64,000 bases of DNA from Bacteroidota bacterium (GTDB lineage: Bacteria > Bacteroidota > Bacteroidia > UBA8524): NCBI GenBank assembly GCA_016124735.1, contig WGMZ01000011.1, positions 23,902 to 87,901 of the forward strand. Direction: 5' to 3'. Within the stretch, counting starts at the first letter, position 1. Each line of letters opens with the position of its first letter. Positions 21,132-30,303 of this stretch are shown here, piece by piece. A model generated the notes under the pieces. The model was not told the DNA's origin, did not search any database, and saw only the letters and a program-made list of their open reading frames with translations. The position numbers and the translations under genes were made by a program.

Positions 21132-21639
21132 GCATCATTTCCTTCTGTGGGTCGTACTGTTTTTTTCAAGCAGTATCCAGGCACAGCATGTCTTATTGGC
21201 AAAAAATGAGTTGGAAGGGAAAGTATTTTTGATTCAACCTGGTACTCTGGTGAGCTTTCAGTTCAATGGATACAGTGGTCAGATTCAGGAATTTAAAGGA
21301 CTTATTGACTCATTAAGTTCAGACAGCATCTATCTCCACGAAAATAGAATACTAAAACCCGGGAATTTTAACCTTGCTGCAAAAGACATCACCGGATTCC
21401 GTGCCTATTCCCTGGGAAGAAATTTTGGTAAACTGGCATTGACCCTGGCCCTGACTGGTAGCGACCTGGCCTTTTATTACGGGGTGGTTGCCAGTTCTTT
21501 AGCCACCGGCCCTGCCATCCTGATTGGTATGGGCACAGGGCTTATCACGTATGGTATCATTCGAATTATTTTCCCTGATAAAATAAAAAGGACCACCTCA
21601 AGTGGGTGGTCCTTTAAAATCATTGAAAAGCCGAATTGA
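21106..21639 (+). CDS. Hypothetical secreted protein
   Basis: GTG start, signal peptide HHFLLWVVLFFSSSIQAQ; hydrophobic segment near C-terminus; overlaps upstream gene by 26 bp. Confidence 0.6.
   Translation: MLPRIFSNKHHFLLWVVLFFSSSIQAQHVLLAKNELEGKVFLIQPGTLVSFQFNGYSGQIQEFKGLIDSLSSDSIYLHENRILKPGNFNLAAKDITGFRAYSLGRNFGKLALTLALTGSDLAFYYGVVASSLATGPAILIGMGTGLITYGIIRIIFPDKIKRTTSSGWSFKIIEKPN
21587..21615. terminator. Perfect 11-bp hairpin, terminator of the minus-strand LOG gene, inside the 3' coding end of the plus-strand ORF
   Basis: AAAGGACCACC-TCAAGTG-GGTGGTCCTTT; minus-strand T-rich tail TTTTTATTTTAT. Confidence 0.8.
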
Positions 21640-22386
21640 CTATTCTCCCAAAATCCGTTTACGATGCGGAATGGTTCTTTTTAACCCAAAACGCTCAATG
21701 GAATGTTTCTTCAGGTATTCCATGGCTTCATCTATATCATCTGTGATAAAGAAGATATCCCGATCTTCCATATCAATCGTCTTCTCTGCAATCATCTCAT
21801 CGACGAATACGAGAAATTTTTCCCAATATGCCTTCCCCATTAATACCATGGGGTAATTGGTAATTTTCTTCGTTTGAATAAGCGTTACCACTTCGGCAAA
21901 CTCGTCGAGTGTTCCAAAGCCTCCAGGCAATACTACCAGGCCGTACGAATATTTCACTAACAATACTTTACGAACAAAAAAGTACCGGATATTGACCCAT
22001 CGATCAAGCCAACGGTTAGGATATTGTTCATGAGGCAATTCAATATTGCAGCCTACTGATTTGCCGCCTGCTTCCTTAGCCCCACGATTGGCAGCTTCCA
22101 TCGCACCAGGACCCCCTCCGGTCATCACAGTAAAACCAAGATTTGCCAGCCCGGCCCCAACCTTTCTTCCCAATTCATAATTGGGGTGTCCTTCTTTGAA
22201 TCGTGCCGATCCGAAAACGGTAATGCAAGGACCTACAAAATGCAAGACACGGAAACCACGGATAAATTCAATAAATACTTTAAATGCAAGAGTAAACTCT
22301 TTTAACCTGGGACGCGGTCCTTCCAGAAGGACCAATTCTTCTTTTGACTTTGGTTTTTTATCCGTCATAATAAGCGTAAAATACAA
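21640..22386 (-). CDS. LOG/TIGR00730 family Rossmann-fold protein (cytokinin riboside 5'-monophosphate phosphoribohydrolase-like)
   Basis: MTGGGPGAMEAANRGA and PGGFGTLDEFAEVVTLIQT motifs; likely start ATG 22365. Confidence 0.9.
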   Translation of the reverse strand: MYFTLIMTDKKPKSKEELVLLEGPRPRLKEFTLAFKVFIEFIRGFRVLHFVGPCITVFGSARFKEGHPNYELGRKVGAGLANLGFTVMTGGGPGAMEAANRGAKEAGGKSVGCNIELPHEQYPNRWLDRWVNIRYFFVRKVLLVKYSYGLVVLPGGFGTLDEFAEVVTLIQTKKITNYPMVLMGKAYWEKFLVFVDEMIAEKTIDMEDRDIFFITDDIDEAMEYLKKHSIERFGLKRTIPHRKRILGE

Positions 22387-22410
22387 ATCCCCCTAAACAT
22401 AGGGGGATTT
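22385..22410 (-). terminator. Hairpin downstream of hpd
   Basis: Perfect AAATCCCCCT/AGGGGGATTT 10-bp stem 32 bp after hpd stop. Confidence 0.6.
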
Positions 22411-22441
22411 GGTGGTTTATTTTTATGAAGCAAAATTCGGG

Positions 22442-23569
22442 CTAAAGATTTCCTCTGCGGTCCTGTTCCCTTTCCAAGGCCTCAAAAAGTGCTTTGAAGT
22501 TGCCCTTTCCAAAAGACTTTGCTCCTTTACGTTGAATGATTTCATAAAACAGAGTTGGCCTGTCTTCTACAGGCTTGGTAAAGATTTGAAGCAGGTATCC
22601 TTCGTCGTCATGATCTACTAAGATGCCCAGTGGTGCCAAGTCATTAATGTCTTCATCAATCTCACCCACACGGTCCAGCAAATCATCATAATACGATTGC
22701 GGAACAGTAAGGAATTCAACTCCACGGCTTTTCAAATCAGATACAGTTTTCAGAATATCTTTGGTTGCAATTGCCACGTGTTGGACTCCCTGACTGCGGT
22801 AAAAATCGAGGTATTCCTCTACCTGAGACTTTTTCTTTCCTTCGGCTGGTTCATTGATTGGGAATTTTACATACCCATTGCCATTGCTCATTACCTTGCT
22901 CATAAGAGCAGAGTATTCGGTTGAGATGTCGTTGTCGTCGAAAGACAAAATATTTTTAAAGCCCATCACGTCTTCGTAGAAGGCTACCCATTTGTTCATT
23001 TCATTCCAACCCACATTGCCAACACAATGGTCAACGTACAACAATCCGGCTTCGGATGGATTGTACTCTGATTCCCATTTCACATATCCCGGAAGAAATT
23101 CTCCATTGTAGTCTTTGCGTTCCACAAAGATGTGAACCGTATCGCCATAAGTGTGAATCCCGGAGCGAACCACTTGTCCGTGCTTGTCTTTCTCTATGGT
23201 CGGTTCCATAAAGGATTTGGCTCCTCTTTTCGTTGTTTCTTCCCAGGCTTTTGTTGCATCGTCTACCCATAATGCCAAAACTTTCACCCCATCACCATGT
23301 TTGTATACATGATCGGCGATTGAACCTTCCGGATGAATAGGAGTAGTTAAAACAAAACGAAGTTTATTCTGAGTCAAAACATATGATGCGCGATCTTTCA
23401 CTCCGGTTTCTGGGCCGGCGTAGGCACAGCTTTGAAAACCAAATGCTGTTTTATAGTAATGGGCCGCCTGTTTAGCATTTCCCACATAAAATTCAACATA
23501 ATCGGTACCCTTCAATGGAAGGAAATCTTTTACAGTTTCCACGTCCTTGCTGGTTAATGTATCGTTCAT
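22442..23569 (-). CDS. hpd: 4-hydroxyphenylpyruvate dioxygenase
   Basis: Two VOC-type halves; FVGNAKQAAHYYKTAFGF, DHCVGNV, GVQHVAIATKDI, GYLLQIFTKPVEDRPTLFYEIIQRKGAKSFGKGNFKALFEALEREQ. Confidence 0.95.
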   Translation of the reverse strand: MNDTLTSKDVETVKDFLPLKGTDYVEFYVGNAKQAAHYYKTAFGFQSCAYAGPETGVKDRASYVLTQNKLRFVLTTPIHPEGSIADHVYKHGDGVKVLALWVDDATKAWEETTKRGAKSFMEPTIEKDKHGQVVRSGIHTYGDTVHIFVERKDYNGEFLPGYVKWESEYNPSEAGLLYVDHCVGNVGWNEMNKWVAFYEDVMGFKNILSFDDNDISTEYSALMSKVMSNGNGYVKFPINEPAEGKKKSQVEEYLDFYRSQGVQHVAIATKDILKTVSDLKSRGVEFLTVPQSYYDDLLDRVGEIDEDINDLAPLGILVDHDDEGYLLQIFTKPVEDRPTLFYEIIQRKGAKSFGKGNFKALFEALEREQDRRGNL

Positions 23570-23608
23570 TTCTCTAATTTTTTATTTTCAAATCCTAAAT
23601 CTCAACTG

Positions 23609-23616
23609 CAAAACTA
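23609..23616 (-). promoter_or_regulatory. -7 element TAGTTTTG of hpd
   Basis: Exact TAnnTTTG on minus strand upstream of hpd. Confidence 0.45.
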
Positions 23617-23645
23617 ATGGCCTGAGATTAAAAGCCAAAGCCACT

Positions 23646-24797
23646 TTATTCCATCCAGCTTTTCCAATAGCCTTCCTGCTCCATCTTCGCTCCTTCTTCT
23701 GTAATCATCAAAGGATAGAAAGGATCAATCATTACTGCCAATTCCAGTGTTTCTTTGGCACCGATGCTTTTTTCGACAGTACCCGGATGTGGTCCGTGAG
23801 GAATTCCTTTCGGATGCAGGGTTATCATACCTTTTTCCACATGTTTCCGGCTCATAAAATCTCCATCTACATAATACAGTATCTCGTCTGAGTCGACATT
23901 GCTGTGGTTATAAGGTGCAGGAATGGCTTGTGGATGATAATCGTACAATCTCGGACAGAATGAGCATACCACAAAATTATGCCCCTCGAATGTTTGATGT
24001 ACAGGTGGTGGCTGATGTATTCTGCCAGTAATTGGCTCAAAATCTTTGATATTAAAAATGTAAGGAAATACATACCCATCCCAGCCAACCGCATCAAAAG
24101 GATGGGTGGCGTAAGTATACGGATAAATCAACCCTTGCTTTTTAATCATCACCTGGAAGTCGCCTTTTTCATCGTGGGTCTGTAAATTTTCAGGAGTCCG
24201 TATATCACGCTCGCAGAATGGTGAATGCTCCAGAAGCTGGCCATTTTGATTGCGGTATCTTTTAGGGGTAGAAATTGGAGTTGGCGATTCCACAACAAAG
24301 TGGCGATTCTCTTTGGAATCGAATTCCAATTGGTAAATAGTACCGCGTGGAATAACGATATAATCTCCAAATCCGAATTTTAAATCACCATAGATGGATT
24401 TCATCGTTCCACTTCCCTCATGGATAAAGAGAATTTCATCGGCATCACTGTTCTTGAAGAAGTAATTCATATTGGCCGATGGCGCCTGGGTTCCCAGTTG
24501 CAAGTCATTGTTCATCAAAAGGATTTTGCGACTTTTGATGTAGTCAGATTCAAAATTTCCAAAAGTCAAATAACTGCGGTGTTGCATGTTTTTCTTCATT
24601 GCAATCTTTGGCTCCACGGAATACGCTTCTCCAATGTTTTTCACCAATGTGGGCGGATAACAATGATAGATTAGCGAATAAATGCTTGAAAATCCTTCTG
24701 TCGACACCAGCTCCTCAGCATATAGATTACCATCTGCTTTGCGGTAAACTGTGTGACGTTTATGGGGAATCTCCCCTCTTTTCTGATAAAATGGCAT
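23646..24797 (-). CDS. hmgA: Homogentisate 1,2-dioxygenase
   Basis: GEIPHKRHTVY, DEILFIHEGSGTMKSIYGDLKFGFGDYIVIPRGTIYQLEF, HPKGIPHGPHPGTVE. Confidence 0.93.
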   Translation of the reverse strand: MPFYQKRGEIPHKRHTVYRKADGNLYAEELVSTEGFSSIYSLIYHCYPPTLVKNIGEAYSVEPKIAMKKNMQHRSYLTFGNFESDYIKSRKILLMNNDLQLGTQAPSANMNYFFKNSDADEILFIHEGSGTMKSIYGDLKFGFGDYIVIPRGTIYQLEFDSKENRHFVVESPTPISTPKRYRNQNGQLLEHSPFCERDIRTPENLQTHDEKGDFQVMIKKQGLIYPYTYATHPFDAVGWDGYVFPYIFNIKDFEPITGRIHQPPPVHQTFEGHNFVVCSFCPRLYDYHPQAIPAPYNHSNVDSDEILYYVDGDFMSRKHVEKGMITLHPKGIPHGPHPGTVEKSIGAKETLELAVMIDPFYPLMITEEGAKMEQEGYWKSWME

Positions 24798-24852
24798 AAT
24801 ATACGTTCAATAAGCAACGAGCTTTCAATTTGCTTCGTTTCTAAATTGTGTT

Positions 24853-24860
24853 CAAAATTA
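24853..24860 (-). promoter_or_regulatory. -7 element TAATTTTG of hmgA
   Basis: Exact TAnnTTTG on minus strand upstream of hmgA. Confidence 0.4.
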
Positions 24861-24883
24861 GTGAAATTCGCAGGCAGCATTCT

Positions 24884-25897
24884 ATGAGAAAAGTCAGCTT
24901 TTATATCCTTCTTGCCATTGTGCTTTTTGCAACGGCATGTCAAAACCCTGATAACAAAACGAAGAAACCTGATAATGGCAGTGATTATCCAGAGTACACC
25001 AGCGAGTTAACAAAACATATTTTGGCCAATCCGGATGACGCAAACGCATTGTTTGAGCGTGCTGTCAATCTATTCGATCATGGAGATGACTCGCTCGCCT
25101 ACCTTGATATTAAAAAAACCATCGAATTGGCTCCCGATAATTCAGTTTATTACCTGGCCTACGGAGAAATTGCTTACCGTAATAACGAAATTGCTGATGC
25201 TCAAACGGCCATTAAGCATGCGATCGAACTGGACCCAAAATTTAAGGAAGCTTACCTCCGCCTCGCCCGTATTCAGTTTGACCTGAAGGATTTCAATGCC
25301 TGCAATAAAACCTTGGAGACATTAAGTTTAAAGGTCGGTGAGCTACCTGATTCTTACTTTATTTTCGGCCTCATCAAAAAGGAGCTTGGTGATACCTCAT
25401 CTGCAATTGCTAATTTCAGAAAGACCGTGGCTCTTGATAATGATTATTTCGATGCCTATATGCAACTTGGATTGCTTTTTGGCGCACAAAAAAATAAGCT
25501 GGGCATCGATTACCTGAATAATGCCGTTCGAATTCATGAAAACAGCACCGAGGCCCTTTATGCTCGTGGAAAGTTATACCAGGACCTGGGTGCCTATAAA
25601 AACGCAACGGAAGATTACGACCGCATTGTAACGCTCAATCCGGATTATGCCGCAGCCTATTATAATGTTGGCTGGATCAATTTTCGGGTCGAACATTTTG
25701 AACGTGCCATCGAATATTTCAATAAGGCGGTCATTGCAGATGAAGAATATGCTGACGCATATTATATGCGGGGTTTATCCTATCAGGCTTTAGGAAACAA
25801 TTCCGAGGCCCGCAGAAATTATCAGGCCTGCCTGAAGCTCAACCCCGAACATAAGCTGGCTGGCGAGATGATGCAATTGATAAGTTCTAATCCTTGA
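24884..25897 (+). CDS. TPR-repeat lipoprotein
   Basis: Lipobox LFATAC; tandem TPRs (AYYNVGWINFRVEHFERAIEYFNKAVIADEEYADAYYMRGLSYQALGNNSEARRNYQACLKLNPEH). Start moved to ATG 24884. Confidence 0.85.
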   Translation: MRKVSFYILLAIVLFATACQNPDNKTKKPDNGSDYPEYTSELTKHILANPDDANALFERAVNLFDHGDDSLAYLDIKKTIELAPDNSVYYLAYGEIAYRNNEIADAQTAIKHAIELDPKFKEAYLRLARIQFDLKDFNACNKTLETLSLKVGELPDSYFIFGLIKKELGDTSSAIANFRKTVALDNDYFDAYMQLGLLFGAQKNKLGIDYLNNAVRIHENSTEALYARGKLYQDLGAYKNATEDYDRIVTLNPDYAAAYYNVGWINFRVEHFERAIEYFNKAVIADEEYADAYYMRGLSYQALGNNSEARRNYQACLKLNPEHKLAGEMMQLISSNP

Positions 25898-26280
25898 AAC
25901 GAAGGGTTTTCCCTTCTTTCATCACCCTCTTTTTTGCGGTTTCCCAAGTGGGTAGTTAGTTCCTCGGCAGTGTAATTCAGAGTCCTGATTTCGCTTGCAA
26001 TATTTGCTGATTTTTTCATGGCAGCTCCATGCGCCCCTGAACGATAAAAACGTTGACGGTCTTCTTCTGTTTTCCATGAACTCATGGTATAATGATTCAG
26101 ACCGAACCCGGTGCTTTTCATTTTTACAAATCCATTCTCCCCCTTCAATTGATTTACGATTTTCATTGCATTGAAGGTCAGGGGGAATAACTTCCATACT
26201 GATCGAAGTTTGATGTAGGTGAGGGTGATGAACACGATTATGGGTTTTACATTAGAAAAAACGAAGGCCAATTCGCCCAC
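25822..26280 (-). CDS. DUF3291/monooxygenase-like small protein
   Basis: MSSWKTEEDRQRFYRSGAHGAAMKKSANIASEIRTLNYTAEEL; convergent 76-bp overlap with the TPR gene. Confidence 0.55.
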   Translation of the reverse strand: MGELAFVFSNVKPIIVFITLTYIKLRSVWKLFPLTFNAMKIVNQLKGENGFVKMKSTGFGLNHYTMSSWKTEEDRQRFYRSGAHGAAMKKSANIASEIRTLNYTAEELTTHLGNRKKEGDERRENPSFQGLELINCIISPASLCSGLSFRQA

Positions 26281-28030
26281 CTATCCATGCCTGTAAGTGA
26301 ATAGTACTGCTGCCTATCGACTGGTTGACAATGGGTTTCGAATAAATTGGACTAAAACTTTCACTGTAGGCGGGATTCATTTCATCCACAATAAAAACAT
26401 TTCCGGTTATACCTGCCGCAAGAGATATTTTCTTCGCCAGCCTGAAATCAAGTCCGGCGTATGTTTGTCCCATCTCACTCAGATAAAGTTGGGGCGCTCC
26501 CTTTCCAATCTGGCTAAACGTTAAATCAAAATCAAGATAATGCTTACCCAAAGGAATGCTGGTACCGGCGCCATACCCGATCATCCATAGCATTTGGCCG
26601 TTAGCAGACAGCGTGCGCGGATCCACTCCGACATGAATAATATTGTGGAACCAGTTCGTTCCGGTTCGAAAAGCCATGCGGGTAAAAAATAATTCATCCG
26701 CCCCTACTTCCCATTTATGGTAGCCTTTTTTTACAATGCTAAATAATCCAAGAGAAACTCCTTTCACTGTATCCGCGATATTAATGAGTCCAATTTGAAC
26801 TCCCTTTACCTTTCCTGCCCAATTGAAAATTCCCGCTACCTGAGCTCCATAGACCTCATTGGCCTTATTGCATATTCCTGCAGCCTGAAGACCATTTACC
26901 CGGGCTTTATTAAAATTAAATATCCCGGCAGCCTGAATTCCAGTGACATTCCCTTTGTTTGAGTTAAAAATTCCGGCCGTTTGAATTCCATTGACGTTTC
27001 CAGCGCTTCGATTGAAAATTCCTGCCGCCTGCAGTCCATAAACTGTTCCTCCTACCAGATTAAAGATCCCCGCAGCCTGGATATAGCGAACATTCTCCTG
27101 GTCGATATTAAAAATGCCGCCCAGTTCCATCCGGTTGACACCCCTGGCATAGCCTCCAATCAGATTCAAAGAATAATCATTGATAATATTCCCCGACAAC
27201 AAACGGTTGGTACTGATACCTGGTAGCAGGGAAAATTGAAATTTTTTAAAAAATATTTCGTGAATATTGATTGAATTGAAGCGAAGTTTCTCATTCAGAA
27301 AGTGCCCAATCTCATTGAAATCCGATTGTATTTCTTTTTTCCAATCGCGAAGAATCGTAACGCTGTCTTGTGTCAATATGCCGACACTGTCCTGACTTAT
27401 TGAATCTTGTAAAAGATCATGATCTTGTTCGATAACTGAGGGGAAAAGTGTTAATTCTACCGATTGAAAGCCCTCTTTTGGGATAAAATACACCGTATCC
27501 CGGTAACCCTGTTTTTTGATGAGCAAGGTCAAGGCATTGGAATTTTCCCCCAGTTCCAATTCGAAATGGCCGTTCTCGTCGGTAACAGCAGAATAGAAAG
27601 CCATGGTGTCATAGACGCTGACTCCCTTCAGATAATTTCCCGATACTCCTTCTATAACATATCCACTGATGCGAATTTTCTGAAAGGTAGGTTTGGGCAC
27701 AGGTGGATGCCTGGTCGGTTGTAGGATGATATAATGCCCTTTCGTCCGATATTCGACCCAGCCGTGAAAAATTTGATCCAGCACAAAGCGCACAGGCTTG
27801 TCTTTGAAGTGGGCGTCCACAATTTTGTCGTCGCGAACTAATTCAGGATTGTAGGAAAAGCTGAGGCGAGCCTGGTTTTCCATCTGTTTCAATACCTCGG
27901 CAATTTTTACCCGTTTGAGCTCCAGACTCACTTTCCTTTCCAGTGGATTCTGCGCTTGAATCGAAGTGCTCCCTGCCAGAGCAAATAATAGGATGAGGAA
28001 GTTTCTTACCCTCTGATTAATGACATGCAT
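26252..28030 (-). CDS. STN + carboxypeptidase-regulatory-like protein with LA_2272-like surface repeats
   Basis: STN-like RKVSLELKRVKIAEVLKQMENQARLSFSYNPELVRDDKIVDAHFKDKPVRFVLDQIF; repeat xAGIFNxxxGxVxGIQ; C-terminal Phe after beta-rich segment. Start moved to ATG 28030. Confidence 0.8.
   Translation of the reverse strand: MHVINQRVRNFLILLFALAGSTSIQAQNPLERKVSLELKRVKIAEVLKQMENQARLSFSYNPELVRDDKIVDAHFKDKPVRFVLDQIFHGWVEYRTKGHYIILQPTRHPPVPKPTFQKIRISGYVIEGVSGNYLKGVSVYDTMAFYSAVTDENGHFELELGENSNALTLLIKKQGYRDTVYFIPKEGFQSVELTLFPSVIEQDHDLLQDSISQDSVGILTQDSVTILRDWKKEIQSDFNEIGHFLNEKLRFNSINIHEIFFKKFQFSLLPGISTNRLLSGNIINDYSLNLIGGYARGVNRMELGGIFNIDQENVRYIQAAGIFNLVGGTVYGLQAAGIFNRSAGNVNGIQTAGIFNSNKGNVTGIQAAGIFNFNKARVNGLQAAGICNKANEVYGAQVAGIFNWAGKVKGVQIGLINIADTVKGVSLGLFSIVKKGYHKWEVGADELFFTRMAFRTGTNWFHNIIHVGVDPRTLSANGQMLWMIGYGAGTSIPLGKHYLDFDLTFSQIGKGAPQLYLSEMGQTYAGLDFRLAKKISLAAGITGNVFIVDEMNPAYSESFSPIYSKPIVNQSIGSSTIHLQAWIGGRIGLRFF
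26738..27121 (-). repeat. Tandem protein-level repeat, about 7-8 units of 14-16 aa (consensus AAGIFNxxxGNVxGIQ)
   Basis: GGIFNIDQENVRYIQ / AAGIFNLVGGTVYGLQ / AAGIFNRSAGNVNGIQ / TAGIFNSNKGNVTGIQ / AAGIFNFNKARVNGLQ / AAGICNKANEVYGAQ / VAGIFNWAGKVKGVQ / IGLINIADTVKGVS. Confidence 0.9.
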
Positions 28031-28982
28031 TTCCTTGAATAATGATTTGTTGATCCGTTTCCATTGTTTCAAGCTGAAGAGTCAATTCAAGGATTTCCAG
28101 CATGGCTTCTAAGGTCTCATCGCGGAATTGAACGTCGATTCGGCACGAATTCAATTTTGGGTTTGCCAAAACCACCTGCTTGGTAAAATGATCATTCAAT
28201 TCCGCAATTACCTGACCGAGTGTTTTGCTTTCAAAATCGAAACTTCCCGTCTCAATCGGAGGAACAGGACGCATCACCACAAACTCTTTGGAAGATCGTA
28301 TGTAATAAGCAGATTCATTTGCCACCAATTCAATGCCTTCCTCTGATGAGCTCATGCCAACCCTTCCTTCGAATACCTGAACTCTGACGGTATCATTTTC
28401 CGGCAAAGCCTCCACATGAAAGACAGTGCCCAGGTCAGTGATGCGCAAATCCAGGGAATGCAACACAAATGGATGCTCCGTTTGATGTTCAACTTCAAAA
28501 TCTGCCACCCCGTCGAATTGATACTCACGAGACAGTGGGTCGGAAGACAGAGCAACCAAATGGGTCCCTGGTTTCAGATTCACTGTGCTGTTGTCGGGAA
28601 GTTTCACTTCCAGGCTTCTCTTCTCTGTATGGTATTCCATTGGTGTCTCGGCGCCTTTAAAAACGAGGAAATAACCCAGTAAAGCCACCAACACAATGGA
28701 AGCCGCAATGGCCAATGAACGCCGGAAACCAATTTGAATTTTTCCGGATTGCCGATTAACCGATACCGGGGCAATTTTTCGCCAGGCTGCATCCACGTCA
28801 AATGTTCGGGTTTTCCGAATGCTTGCGCCTGCATAGAATACAAATTCCATGTCCTGGAAATATTTTTCATTTTCCGTATCCAGGCGCCGCCATTCCTGCA
28901 GTTCCTTTGCTTCCAAAGCAGATGATTCTCCGGTGAAATGGCGTGCCATCAATGCTTCGATATGTTCATTGTAATCGGTCAT
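28017..28982 (-). CDS. FecR-family anti-sigma factor
   Basis: N-terminal cytoplasmic region, one TM helix, KRSLEVKLPDNSTVNLKPGTHLVALSSDPLSREYQFDGVADFEVEH FecR motif. Confidence 0.9.
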   Translation of the reverse strand: MTDYNEHIEALMARHFTGESSALEAKELQEWRRLDTENEKYFQDMEFVFYAGASIRKTRTFDVDAAWRKIAPVSVNRQSGKIQIGFRRSLAIAASIVLVALLGYFLVFKGAETPMEYHTEKRSLEVKLPDNSTVNLKPGTHLVALSSDPLSREYQFDGVADFEVEHQTEHPFVLHSLDLRITDLGTVFHVEALPENDTVRVQVFEGRVGMSSSEEGIELVANESAYYIRSSKEFVVMRPVPPIETGSFDFESKTLGQVIAELNDHFTKQVVLANPKLNSCRIDVQFRDETLEAMLEILELTLQLETMETDQQIIIQGNACH

Positions 28983-29557
28983 AGCAGCATGGATTCAGTC
29001 AGGTAAAGGAGTAATAACGGGAGATAATCGCTCAATGCTTCTCTTAACAAGCGGAGTGCCTTTCCCATTTGTTTCTCGACAGCCTTCACGGAAACTCCTT
29101 GAGCACTCGCTATTTCAGCATAGCTCATGCCTTCATAGCGGCTCATCTCGAAGGTCTCACGGCATCGGACCGGCAGAGCTTCCACCGCCTTTTGGATTTC
29201 CCTGCTCAATTCTCTGGAAATGACTTCCTGAGCAGTGTGTTCAACCGCCGGGTTGGTTCGGCCCACTACATGATCTCTGTGCTCGTTTCGAACTTTTTCA
29301 TGACGGAGGCGGTTCAAACTCGCATTGTTCACCGCCCGATACAGGTAGGCCTGCAGAGTGGTATTGATTTGAATCTGTTCCTTCTTGTTCCAAATGTTTA
29401 CGAAAACCTGTTGCACTGCTTCTTCAGCTTCGTCAGGATCTTTGAGGAAGGTGTACGCATAATTGCATAAAGCCTGGTAGTACGTCCGGAAGGCCTTTTC
29501 AAATTCCCGTACGTCTCCCTGCTGAATCAAATCTAATCGCAAATCTTCCGGATGCAC
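28979..29557 (-). CDS. ECF RNA polymerase sigma factor (FecI-like)
   Basis: Sigma-2 NYAYTFLKDPDEAEEAVQQVFVNIWNKK; sigma-4 CRETFEMSRYEGMSYAEIASAQGVSVKAVEKQM; GTG start; stop overlaps fecR start. Confidence 0.92.
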   Translation of the reverse strand: MHPEDLRLDLIQQGDVREFEKAFRTYYQALCNYAYTFLKDPDEAEEAVQQVFVNIWNKKEQIQINTTLQAYLYRAVNNASLNRLRHEKVRNEHRDHVVGRTNPAVEHTAQEVISRELSREIQKAVEALPVRCRETFEMSRYEGMSYAEIASAQGVSVKAVEKQMGKALRLLREALSDYLPLLLLYLTESMLL

Positions 29558-29561
29558 AGAG

Positions 29562-29569
29562 CAAATATA
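29562..29569 (-). promoter_or_regulatory. -7 element TATATTTG, 4 nt from GTG start of the ECF sigma gene
   Basis: Exact TAnnTTTG on minus strand, gap ctct then GTG at 29557. Confidence 0.6.
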
Positions 29570-29732
29570 TTCATCTGCTTTGAATGCAATCCTGACTTTG
29601 CTTTAGAACACGGCAGATGGAAGCTACCCTACCCTGGGATTGAAAAAAATTTATACTTGATAGTTTCGTCCAGAGATTAGAAAAGGAAGGGCATATTTCC
29701 AAATCATCAGAGTATTGTAAAGTTTATCCTGA

Positions 29733-30149
29733 CTATTTCTTAAAAGACTTGACGATGGGAGACACTCTCACCGATCCATCTTTATTTTGAATATTATCAA
29801 TGATAATGCGATCACCAGGCTTAAGGATATTTTGATAGCGCTCAAAAAACTGTATAATAGATGATTGATCTTTTCCTGAAATCAATTCAGCATCTCCCCG
29901 CATGGGTGAATATACGAGGATACAGGTAAGCTCTTCGTTCACGATCAAGCCTTTTTTGAAAAATTCAGTTTTGACAATTTTTTGCTTGAAGTCCTCCACA
30001 GTAGTCAGGTCTAAATCTTTCTTCATCTGCTTGCCTTCTGCGTTCTCAAAAGTCAGCAAAAGATGAGATCTATCTTCATTTTCAGGGATAAAAGCTGTTG
30101 CTATTCCCGTTAAAACCAGCGCCAGGGAGATAATCCAAAACTTTTTCAT
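29733..30149 (-). CDS. Hypothetical secreted protein
   Basis: Signal peptide MKKFWIISLALVLTGIATAF; conserved-looking PGDRIIIDNIQNKDGSVR end. Confidence 0.6.
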   Translation of the reverse strand: MKKFWIISLALVLTGIATAFIPENEDRSHLLLTFENAEGKQMKKDLDLTTVEDFKQKIVKTEFFKKGLIVNEELTCILVYSPMRGDAELISGKDQSSIIQFFERYQNILKPGDRIIIDNIQNKDGSVRVSPIVKSFKK

Positions 30150-30303
30150 AATTACGGTATTAAGTGGCTTAATATACAGAATTTCTACTTAGTCAACTTC
30201 ATCGTTTCATCATTTATTGTAAGGAATCTTTCTTTCGCCCTATTTTCCCGGTATTCCGCCGAGATTTCCTCCCTGAATTTCACTAAACTTGCAGTCATTT
30301 TTT

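Noticed and set aside
22442-24797. hpd-hmgA considered as part of a novel catabolic cluster
   Set aside because: Standard tyrosine degradation pair; nothing unusual around it in this window.
26738-27121. Considered whether the tandem repeat was a CRISPR-like array
   Set aside because: Repeats are in-frame protein repeats with no DNA-level constant repeat and variable spacer structure.
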